A stretch of DNA of 44,029 bases. Origin: Candidatus Aenigmatarchaeota archaeon (GTDB lineage Archaea; Aenigmatarchaeota; Aenigmatarchaeia; QMZP01; JAFGSV01). This document shows positions 36,393 to 44,029 of the stretch, piece by piece. The translations under genes were made by a program, and so were the position numbers. Location of the stretch: positions 1 to 44,029 of the forward strand of contig JAFGSV010000010.1 in the NCBI GenBank assembly GCA_016934325.1. The letters are read 5' to 3'. The notes under the pieces were generated by a model. It saw nothing but the letters and a program-made list of their open reading frames with translations. It had not been told where the DNA came from and made no database searches. Within the stretch, counting starts at the first letter, position 1. Each line of letters opens with the position of its first letter.

Positions 36393-39300
36393 CTTTTCAC
36401 CCTGGATATCATTCCCAGCAGCTTTGGCATGAAGAGGAACGCCAGCAAAACGAGCACGATGCCTGCTACCAAGGCGAAGCTCGCCGAGCCCTTCTCCACC
36501 GTGACCGTCACGCTGTCGTACAGGCCCTTCCCGAACCTGTCGAACGCGTATATCGTTATCTTGTGCTCGCCGCTGAGGATCTCGAACTCGGCTTCGTCCC
36601 CATCCGTTATGAGGGTCCTCTTGTCGTCGACCATGAGCATCGACATCGCTCCTGCTCCGGTCTCCCATTCAACCGAGATGGGAGACCCGGTCACGCTGCC
36701 TGAAGCCGGGCTTGTTATGGACATGTCCTTGCTGGTGTCGAGGAAGAATATGTTACCCGAGCTGCCGACCATGCCCACGGTCGTCCCCCCGAGATTTATT
36801 ATCTCGCTGCCTATTGAGGTGAAATCGCTTATCACCTCAAGATTCGCGATGTCGACCACGAACATCTTTATCCGCTTCTCGTACTCCTCACCGACGGCCA
36901 TGATCACGCCCAGTTCCCGCCTGCCGTCCCCGTTCATGTCGGCGATTAGCTCGGCGTTTATCGCCGGTATCCATCGCGTGTCGCCTCTTGTCTCGTCGAT
37001 GTCCTCGACGGTGACCTTGGCCAGCAGCTCGTTCCCCCTTGAGCTGTATATGAGCACCTCCGCGCCCGGCGACCAGGCTTGGGACCTTCCAACGGCAATG
37101 TCCGTTATGCCGTCGCCGTCGAAGTCCCCCGCGGGCGCGGCTGGCATTATGTTCGTGTAACCGTATATGTCCCTCAGCATCCATGTCTCATCGATGCCGG
37201 AATAGCTCCACACGGTGTCCCTGGTCCTGCCGTCGACTATCTCGAGCTTGGGTTCGCCCGAATCGCTCCATGACTGGAAGATTATAGTATCCTTGAACCC
37301 GTTGCCGTCGAAATCATCTATCCCGAGCGCGGCGCTGGTTCCTCCCCGTTCGGCCTCCATGATGATGAAGCCGTTCCTGCCGTCGGCGAACGTGTACATG
37401 GACGGGGCGTCCTCGACATAGGCCTCGAAGACGATATCCTTGACGCCGTTGCCGTTCAGGTCGTCTATCACCGACACCTTCTCCTTGTCTATCCCCCTCT
37501 CCGCAACATACTGGGCGGCCATGGAGTAGTCCAGTCCGGCCCGCGTCATGTTCGAATGAAGGAAAGAGATGCGGTCATAGTCGACCACGATCAGGTCATC
37601 CATGCCGTCATCGTTGGCGTCCCCGACCGACAGGAACCTGCTCCTGTCGTTGCCGGTCCAGTTCTGGAAGAGCTCCGCCGGCTGTTCGTGGGTGAACGGG
37701 TTCTCGTAGTTGTTCGTGTTCATCGTCCTGTTCCATATTATCTTGCCGCTTATGCTGTCCATTATGAAGACGTCGTTCCAGCAGCCTATGATGAAATCCG
37801 GGACCCCGTCGCCGCTGTAATCGTTGATGACGTCCAGCGACTCGATCCTCTTCTTTATCCTCACCTCTCTTTCCCTTCTGAGGATCTCCTGGACCTTCTC
37901 CTCGTACTGCCGGTAGAATTGCTCCCTCGCATCCAGGTCCATCTTCTGGATATGGCTCTCCTCGAGCCCCATCTGCTTCAGGAGCATCTCCCTCACCGTC
38001 TGGTTCAGCATAATCTTGTCCCTCAAGAGCCCATCGTAGATACCGTAGTACATGCTGTCCGTGACGGACTTGTTCATTATCACCCTGCCGTCAGACCCGC
38101 TGAAGATCAGCACCCTGGTCTTCTCCCCGTACATGTCGCCCTTGTCCCAGTCCCCCGGATACTGTACATATGCGATTACCTCGGATTTGCCGTCCCTTGT
38201 TATGTCGGGGGCGACCTGGACGGCGTAGAGGCCTCCCGTTTCCGAGAAGGCGTCATGCGGCATCGTGTACGACCATGCCACTTCCCGCGTGGAGCCGTCT
38301 ATGACGAACACGATCCTGGATTGCCCCATGGTGAAGGGGTTCTCGTTGTCCCCGCTCCTCGATCTGACGAGCATGTCGCTCGCGGAGTCGCCGGTGAGCT
38401 CGTCGTTTGTTATCGAGATGCTGTTTATCCTCAGATAGCTCCAGGCCACTTTCGAAGGATACTCTATCAGCGACAGGTCCCCGAAGCTCGAAACCATGAA
38501 GAACCTGTCCTTGGACTGGCTCGCGAAGTGGTAGATGTTGCTCCTTCCCGAGGCGGCAGATGAGTTCAAGGTCAGGGTCCCGTGCGTGGAGCCGGTGGCC
38601 GGGTCGATGAGCCTCACCTTGCCCTTCCCGCCCGAGATGCCGATATGGACGGCCACGTAGGGCTTTTCGAGCTCTATGATCCCGGGCCTGTCCATGTAGC
38701 TGAGCACCATGTTCTCGTTCACCCATTTCTTCTCACCGCTTCCCGAGTCCAGCATGTAAAGGCCCCTTTCCCCCTTGTACTCCTTCCCCGTCCTGTAGCC
38801 GGGGAAAGCGGACGCGATGATGTCGCCGTTCCCGTCGCCCGTCGCATCGTCGATGGCGGCTATCCTCAGGTTGAAGAAGTTGTAATCGGCGATCCCCGTC
38901 GGGATTGGGGAATTGCCGTAGTAGTTGTAAAGCAGGGTGTCCACATATTCTATCACCTCCTGCTTCCAGGCGGTTTCGCCATCCGCGACCCTTATGAGAT
39001 GCACGAACCCGTCCTCGGCGCTAACGGCAGCATGGAGCCTACCGTCCACCTGCAGCGGCACGATGTCCCATACCGACCTCTTCACCGAGCCGGACGGGGA
39101 GTTCGTGCTCGGGTCGATTACCGTGTACAAATGCGCCAGATCCTTCTTCCATATCTCCTTGCCTGTCAGGCCGTTGATCAGGTACAGGTAGCCGTTCTGG
39201 TCCCCGGCAAGGATGTCGCGCAGCCCGTCGCCGTCCTGGTCGTCGACGGCCAGCAGGTCCCAGACGTTGTCGGTGTCCTCATAGACCCAAACGCTCTCGC

Positions 39301-39835
39301 CGGTCTTCCCGTCCAGCGCATAGATGAAGTATCCGCTGCTGAGCACGATGTCGTCGTAGCCGTTGGAATTGATGTCTCCCACCGCTGTCATGTCGAAGAC
39401 CCTGGTCTGCTTCATGGTCCACAGTATGTATGGGTCGTACACCTCGGTCTTCGGGGAGAATGACCACAGGCTCGTCTTGGACTCGATGTCATAGCAATAG
39501 ACGTTCGGGAAGTAAAAGTCCGATGTGCTGATCGCGACCTCCTTGACCCCGTCGCCGGTGATGTCCCCAATGACCGCGACGTTCGTGACTGCGCTCGATG
39601 TCTGGATGAACCTGTGCAGCTGCCCATCGCCCGTCAAGACGAACAGCCCCGTTGACGTGCCGACGAGCACGTGCTCCTTACCGCCTCCCGTAAGGTCGGA
39701 CAGAAGCATGCCCGGGGTGGTTATGGACCCCGAGATGCCCACCTGCGCCATCGCCATCGATTCCGCTCCGCTGGCTATCTGCGGAATCATCAAGAGAAGG
39801 ATGAGAAATGGGAAACTCAGCCATGATCTGCCCAT
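36389..39835 (-). CDS. Exported FG-GAP/VCBS beta-propeller protein, 1148 aa, C-terminal TM anchor
   Basis: Signal peptide; about 11-12 DxDGDG-type motifs (DITGDGVKEV, DQDGDGLRDI, DYSGDGVPDF, DFDGDGITDI, DMNGDGRREL); PQQ-like blocks; C-terminal LVAGIVLVLLAFLFMPKLLG. Confidence 0.9.
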   Translation of the reverse strand: MGRSWLSFPFLILLLMIPQIASGAESMAMAQVGISGSITTPGMLLSDLTGGGKEHVLVGTSTGLFVLTGDGQLHRFIQTSSAVTNVAVIGDITGDGVKEVAISTSDFYFPNVYCYDIESKTSLWSFSPKTEVYDPYILWTMKQTRVFDMTAVGDINSNGYDDIVLSSGYFIYALDGKTGESVWVYEDTDNVWDLLAVDDQDGDGLRDILAGDQNGYLYLINGLTGKEIWKKDLAHLYTVIDPSTNSPSGSVKRSVWDIVPLQVDGRLHAAVSAEDGFVHLIRVADGETAWKQEVIEYVDTLLYNYYGNSPIPTGIADYNFFNLRIAAIDDATGDGNGDIIASAFPGYRTGKEYKGERGLYMLDSGSGEKKWVNENMVLSYMDRPGIIELEKPYVAVHIGISGGKGKVRLIDPATGSTHGTLTLNSSAASGRSNIYHFASQSKDRFFMVSSFGDLSLIEYPSKVAWSYLRINSISITNDELTGDSASDMLVRSRSGDNENPFTMGQSRIVFVIDGSTREVAWSYTMPHDAFSETGGLYAVQVAPDITRDGKSEVIAYVQYPGDWDKGDMYGEKTRVLIFSGSDGRVIMNKSVTDSMYYGIYDGLLRDKIMLNQTVREMLLKQMGLEESHIQKMDLDAREQFYRQYEEKVQEILRREREVRIKKRIESLDVINDYSGDGVPDFIIGCWNDVFIMDSISGKIIWNRTMNTNNYENPFTHEQPAELFQNWTGNDRSRFLSVGDANDDGMDDLIVVDYDRISFLHSNMTRAGLDYSMAAQYVAERGIDKEKVSVIDDLNGNGVKDIVFEAYVEDAPSMYTFADGRNGFIIMEAERGGTSAALGIDDFDGNGFKDTIIFQSWSDSGEPKLEIVDGRTRDTVWSYSGIDETWMLRDIYGYTNIMPAAPAGDFDGDGITDIAVGRSQAWSPGAEVLIYSSRGNELLAKVTVEDIDETRGDTRWIPAINAELIADMNGDGRRELGVIMAVGEEYEKRIKMFVVDIANLEVISDFTSIGSEIINLGGTTVGMVGSSGNIFFLDTSKDMSITSPASGSVTGSPISVEWETGAGAMSMLMVDDKRTLITDGDEAEFEILSGEHKITIYAFDRFGKGLYDSVTVTVEKGSASFALVAGIVLVLLAFLFMPKLLGMISRVKR

Positions 39836-39911
39836 ACATATAATTGGTGCGACCCCTTATATACGGTTTTCTGCCAGCTCCGATATCCAGCGCCAGCTTC
39901 GCTCTGATCCG

Positions 39912-40253
39912 CTAAAAGAAGAGGCCGAAGACGTACATGAAGGCGGTCCACAGGACGTACATGCCAATGACGTACATGAAAAGGACGATGCCGGCTATGG
40001 CAGTCTTTGTCCTGTCCTGGGTCTTCAACCTGTTGAATATCCACGAAAGCCAGAACGCGACGCTCATGCTAAGGGTTATGGTCCAGCCGGCGAGAGTGTA
40101 CACCACGGTCACGAAGACGTTGCCCGTGAGCGACCACGTGGCGTTGAAAACCAGAAAGGCCGTCACAAGGTTAAACACCCAGGAAAGCAGAATCGCCTCT
40201 ATGTCTGGCCTCTTCTCCGTCCGATGGATGTATTTGACGAGCTTGTTGGCCAT
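39912..40253 (-). CDS. Membrane protein, unknown (about 3 TM)
   Basis: Hydrophobic ORF, same direction as neighbours. Confidence 0.55.
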   Translation of the reverse strand: MANKLVKYIHRTEKRPDIEAILLSWVFNLVTAFLVFNATWSLTGNVFVTVVYTLAGWTITLSMSVAFWLSWIFNRLKTQDRTKTAIAGIVLFMYVIGMYVLWTAFMYVFGLFF

Positions 40254-40278
40254 ATTATGTTCTTGGTCTGCTTGCTAA

Positions 40279-40653
40279 TTAATATTCGGTCAGCATGCCC
40301 AGCGCCCTTTCTCCCCGCTTGGACAGGAACGCGATGATGAGGCATGATCCAGCCAGGTTCAGGATCATGTCAAGAAAGGAGAACGTGCGGGCATGGAACA
40401 TGGGCTGCACGGACTCCATGAGCATGCCGTACGAGGCGGAGGCGATTATCGCCAGCGGGAATCTGCGCCTCACGCCCTCTTTCAGGAAGAGCCTGAGGAA
40501 GAGCGTCGCCAGAACGAAATAGGCAGGCACGTGCAGATACGATATGTCCGTTCCCGCCGGCACCGGCACCTGGGCGACCGAGGAGAAATGTAATATGACG
40601 GCCATCCATGCCGCCAGCGGCAGCCACAAGAGAACGGAACTTCTCACTCCCAT
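40279..40653 (-). CDS. VanZ-like membrane protein
   Basis: AVILHFSSVAQVPVP...HVPAYFVLATLFLRLFL...GMLMESVQPMFHARTFSFLDMILNLAGSCL. Confidence 0.7.
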   Translation of the reverse strand: MGVRSSVLLWLPLAAWMAVILHFSSVAQVPVPAGTDISYLHVPAYFVLATLFLRLFLKEGVRRRFPLAIIASASYGMLMESVQPMFHARTFSFLDMILNLAGSCLIIAFLSKRGERALGMLTEY

Positions 40654-40700
40654 CATATATATTGAATGTCGGCTTGTAAAATCATTTCGTATCCCGGGGC

Positions 40701-41240
40701 TCATTCGGGCTTCGGCTTCGCATGCCCCGCGCCGGCCCCTTCCCCTTCCTGGGCTTTCTCTGCCTGCGGCCCCTCCGCTTCAGCCTTGCCGGCCTGCTCA
40801 TGCGGCTTCCCGGCGGGCGCCGGCTCTGACTTCTTCTCTCCGGCCTTCTCTTCCTTCGGCTTCTCCACCTTCTTGCTCCCGAAGACCTGGTCCAGCGCCT
40901 TATTGCCGTGCTTGATGACCTTGGAGTTGATCTGCACGATGTCGTCCGATATCGTGTTCCCCCTGACGGACTTCCTCTTCCTGACGCCTGGGGCTCCGGG
41001 ATGGAAGCCGGGTGGGTCGGAAATCAGTATCTTCTTCCTCGCCGTACCGTCGACGTCCTTCCGCATGGGGAACCCGTCCTTGTCGCTTCCTCCCGTTAGC
41101 TCCAGCTCGTAGCCCTCGAGGCCGAACAGCGAGCCTGAGACATGCTCCCCGATCTTCTTGCCGATGAGGCCCTCCTCGCCTACCTCCTTCTGGTAGGACT
41201 TCCTCGTCTTGGGGTCGGATACCACGATCTTGAATGCCAT
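40701..41240 (-). CDS. rps6e: Ribosomal protein S6e with a long low-complexity C-terminal tail
   Basis: MAFKIVVSDPKTRKSYQKEV...LEGYELELTGGSDKDGFPMRKDVDGTARKKILIS...GVRKRKSVRGNTISDDIVQIN. Confidence 0.92.
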   Translation of the reverse strand: MAFKIVVSDPKTRKSYQKEVGEEGLIGKKIGEHVSGSLFGLEGYELELTGGSDKDGFPMRKDVDGTARKKILISDPPGFHPGAPGVRKRKSVRGNTISDDIVQINSKVIKHGNKALDQVFGSKKVEKPKEEKAGEKKSEPAPAGKPHEQAGKAEAEGPQAEKAQEGEGAGAGHAKPKPE

Positions 41241-41372
41241 GCGATCACCTTATCCCCAGATAGCTGCCCTTCCAGGGGTGGGCATGCCCATCTCCGGGTC
41301 GATATCTACATTTATTGAAGGGCAGTGTTTAAATAAGTTGACACCGGACGGCGGCAGGCTCGGCCCATGTGC

Positions 41373-42200
41373 CTAGATGAAGTCGATCTTGAGGACCTTG
41401 TAGACAAGCTTGTGCGGCTTCATGAAATAGAACTTGAAGAGGCATCTCAGCTCGTCCCTCTTCTGGGGCTCCTTCTTGTCTATGTTCAGGTGGAACTGCG
41501 CCTTCTCGCCTGCCTCCAGCTCCTTTATGTCCATCCCATAGGCAGGGTCCCGGCCCAGGAAGAAGTTGCTGTAGATCAGGTAGTTCGCGTCATCGAGCTT
41601 GTTTATCTTGAGCTCGATCTCGTCGGACACGTTATCGGGCTCCGAGTCGATGCTGTCCAGGTCGCTGTTCTTGCTGGAGTTGCACTCGAAGGTGTACCTG
41701 ATGTTCTCCATCTTCTCGTTCCCGGGGGCCGTAATGTTCAGCTTGAAGAGCCTGAAATCGTATTCCGCTGTCGCCGTGTGTATGAAGACGAATATGTCGT
41801 CGTCCATGTAGTCGGGCGTCCCTGCGAACTGGAAATCGGTTATGTCCAGCACCGTGCAGTCCTCGGGGCATATGTTGTTCACGTCCTCGTTCTTCTCGCA
41901 CACCCCGTTGCCGCAGCACGGATATATGGTCGTGTAGACGCATTTGAAATCGGTGGCCCCGGAGCACGACTCGTTCGTGCAAGCGTTCAGGTCATCGCAC
42001 GACTCGGGGCAGCCGGCCTCATCCATGTCGCACACGTTGTTGCTGTTCTCGTCGTAGCAGCAGACATCCCCGATTATCTTCTTCGGCGACTGGCATTTGA
42101 CGGTCGTGTCGGGAGGGGCAGTCTCCTCCTCCAGTATGCATCCGCTCACGAAAACGACCAACAGAAGCATGCCCAGCAGCAAAGTGGATTTTCCGCCCAT
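41373..42200 (-). CDS. Cys-rich lipoprotein
   Basis: Lipobox VVFVSGC; CCYDENSNNVCDMDE, CPESCDDLNACTNESC, CCGNGVCEKNED..CPEDC. Confidence 0.75.
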   Translation of the reverse strand: MGGKSTLLLGMLLLVVFVSGCILEEETAPPDTTVKCQSPKKIIGDVCCYDENSNNVCDMDEAGCPESCDDLNACTNESCSGATDFKCVYTTIYPCCGNGVCEKNEDVNNICPEDCTVLDITDFQFAGTPDYMDDDIFVFIHTATAEYDFRLFKLNITAPGNEKMENIRYTFECNSSKNSDLDSIDSEPDNVSDEIELKINKLDDANYLIYSNFFLGRDPAYGMDIKELEAGEKAQFHLNIDKKEPQKRDELRCLFKFYFMKPHKLVYKVLKIDFI

Positions 42201-42265
42201 TAATATATGTTTGGCATTAGCTACAATATAAAATTTAATAGTTCATAATTTAATTCTTGCTGCCC

Positions 42266-42490
42266 ATGATATTACCAATGAAGAGGCAGATTTTCTGGCT
42301 TTCAATCGCATTCGTCAGCGTCGGCATGCTCCTTTCCGGCCTGCAGTCGATAACGGGCTATTACGCCGACCCTTCGGGGTACGGGTTCCATCATATCCAG
42401 GGCGGCTACTTCTTCTTATCAGTGGCGGTGACATTGCTGGGCACGATGGCAATGATGCCCATCATCAAGAGGCTGGGACGCCTCATCTGA
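42266..42490 (+). CDS. Small membrane protein (2 TM)
   Basis: Two TM segments; TATA-rich upstream region. Confidence 0.6.
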   Translation: MILPMKRQIFWLSIAFVSVGMLLSGLQSITGYYADPSGYGFHHIQGGYFFLSVAVTLLGTMAMMPIIKRLGRLI

Positions 42491-42504
42491 AAGGCCTTGG
42501 CCAT

Positions 42505-44029
42505 TCACATGCGCTCGGGAGACCATATCCCCAGCAGGCGCAGGGCGTTGCCAAGCGTTATCCGGACGGCCCCCACCAGGGCGAGCCTCGCGCGCTTCGC
42601 CCCCTCATCCGCCTTCAGCACGGGAACGAACTGGTAGAAATGGTTGAAGGCGTCGCACAGGCCGTATGCGTACGTGGCTATGTAATGGGGCCTCATGTCC
42701 TCGGCCGACTTCCCGACCACGGACGGGAATTCCGACACGAGCCTTATCACCGCGACCTCGAGGGGGTCCCTGAGCCTGGCCGGGTCGAACTTGCCGCTTC
42801 CACCGGTCTTCGACTTCCTCAGGATCGAGCAGCACCTAGCGTGCGTGTACTGCAGGTAGGGGGCGTTGTTCCCCTCGAAGCTGAGCGCCCTTTCCCAGTC
42901 GAACGTTATGGTCTTCTCGGGCGAGACCTTTATCATGTCGTACTTGAGGGCGCCCATGGCGACGGCCCTGGCGACTTCCTCCAGGCCCTTCTTCCCAAGC
43001 TTGGGGTTCTTCTTCCTCGTTACCTTCCTGGCGTTCTCCAGCAGCCTGTCCCTGAGCTCCTCGTACAGGATCACCTTCCCCTCCCTCGACTTCATCTTCC
43101 CCGACTGCAGGTTCACGAGACCGTATGAAAGATGGCGCTCGAGCTTAGCCAGCCCGGGATTCGTCAGCTCGAGGCTCTTGATCAGCTGCCTGAAGTGCAG
43201 GTCCTGCTCGGACCCGACGACGTGCACTATCTTCTCGGGCCTGTGCTCCTTCGCCTGCATCTCCGCGAGTATGAAGTCCTTGATGGAATACAGCGGAGTC
43301 CCGTCCCGTGTCAGCAGTATGTATATCCCGAGCTTGTATTTCTCGAGGTCCATGACGATGGCCCCGTCGCTGAGCTTTGCGACGCCAAGCTCATGCAGCC
43401 TCTTCGCAAGCTTTATCCCCGGGCCCTCTACCTCGCTCTCGAAGTACAGCCGGTCGAACTTCGCTCCGAATTCCCTGTATATGCCCGCTAAGTACTCGAG
43501 GCTCCATCGCCTTGTCCTCTTCCACAGCTGCACCAGCGCCGGTTTGCCCGCGTACAGGTCCTTGTTTATCTGCTTGATCTCGCCCTCGACGGCGCGGCTG
43601 CCGGCCCTCAGGCTCGCCTTCGCATAGACGTCCCCCAGCCACCTTCCCTTGTCCTTCCTCGGCTCCCTCACCCCGAGATTCATGACCCCCCACAGGCACC
43701 TCGCGACGTGGGGACCTATGTCGCCCTGGTAGTTCGCCCTGATGACATCATGGCCGGCGAACCCGAGCACCCTGGACAGCGATTCTCCCAGGGTTATGTT
43801 CCTTGCATGGCCTATGTGGAACGCCTTGTGGGTGTTCGGATGAGCGAACTCCACCAGGACCTTCCCCCTTTTCCTTGACGAGGAGCCGTACCTATCTTTC
43901 TGCTTCAGTGCGTTGCCGATGACCGCGCCGCCGACCTTGTCCCAGTCGGCGAAGAAATTCACGTAAGGGCCCAGCGCCTCGATCCTCTTGACGGCCCCCA
44001 GCGGCTTCATCCTGCGCGAAAGCTCGGAC
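42505..44029 (-). CDS. argS: Arginyl-tRNA synthetase (N-terminus beyond the window edge)
   Basis: VEFAHPNTHKAFHIGHARNITLGESLSRVLGFAGHDVIRANYQGDIGPHVA; SGKMKSREG; frame open to the window end. Confidence 0.93.
   Translation of the reverse strand, partial: SELSRRMKPLGAVKRIEALGPYVNFFADWDKVGGAVIGNALKQKDRYGSSSRKRGKVLVEFAHPNTHKAFHIGHARNITLGESLSRVLGFAGHDVIRANYQGDIGPHVARCLWGVMNLGVREPRKDKGRWLGDVYAKASLRAGSRAVEGEIKQINKDLYAGKPALVQLWKRTRRWSLEYLAGIYREFGAKFDRLYFESEVEGPGIKLAKRLHELGVAKLSDGAIVMDLEKYKLGIYILLTRDGTPLYSIKDFILAEMQAKEHRPEKIVHVVGSEQDLHFRQLIKSLELTNPGLAKLERHLSYGLVNLQSGKMKSREGKVILYEELRDRLLENARKVTRKKNPKLGKKGLEEVARAVAMGALKYDMIKVSPEKTITFDWERALSFEGNNAPYLQYTHARCCSILRKSKTGGSGKFDPARLRDPLEVAVIRLVSEFPSVVGKSAEDMRPHYIATYAYGLCDAFNHFYQFVPVLKADEGAKRARLALVGAVRITLGNALRLLGIWSPERM

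Noticed and set aside
35385-36668. 427-aa version of the ABC ATPase
   Set aside because: The extra about 92 residues are the off-frame complement of the propeller gene; the true start is MSEYMIETQGLTKKFG at 36392.
36291-37160. Plus-strand ORFs opposite the FG-GAP protein (also 37556-38563 and 38582-39463)
   Set aside because: Antisense shadows; the minus-strand frame has clear FG-GAP motifs.
1-44029. CRISPR array, transposon, prophage or defence island
   Set aside because: No regularly spaced repeats, transposase, integrase, phage structural or restriction/toxin genes were recognised on either strand.

Overview
This is archaeal chromosomal DNA: TATA-type promoters, an intron-containing tRNA, CDP-archaeol synthase, ribosomal protein S6e, Lrp-type regulators and ABC-2 exporters. 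It is gene-dense and mostly core or housekeeping. There is no sign of prophage, transposon or CRISPR.

Main blocks, left to right:
(1) A metal/redox locus: ArsR-like HTH (cut by the window edge), ferredoxin, thioredoxin-like protein, CopA, HTH plus 3-TM protein, an apparently structured intergenic segment, and a Met/His-rich small exported protein.
(2) A minus-strand anaerobic oxidative-stress cluster: desulfoferrodoxin, EncFtn-like ferritin, thioredoxin reductase, FTR catalytic chain, rubredoxin-like protein, glutaredoxin, reverse rubrerythrin, small Cys proteins, desulforedoxin-like protein and classical rubrerythrin. It is flanked by an Lrp gene.
(3) A tandem-Lrp regulator divergent from a KamA-family radical SAM enzyme.
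(4) A lysine/aspartate block (lysC, half-MFS, asd, convergent lysA), preceded by a 15-codon Thr/Lys/Met-rich leader ORF and competing hairpins.
(5) A short-armed SMC, adk, tmk, carS, an MBL protein, tRNA-Ala(CGC) with an 18-nt intron, carB and carA.
(6) SemiSWEET, CNNM, thiL/thiN, cis-prenyltransferase, a divergent GuaA-like ATP-PPase, an ABC exporter with a 1148-aa FG-GAP protein, S6e, a Cys-rich lipoprotein and argS (cut at the right edge).

The leads I rate highest are the putative leader-peptide attenuator of lysC, the KamA-like enzyme with non-lysine substrate residues, the short SMC, the compound redox cluster, and the structured element at 4440-4700.
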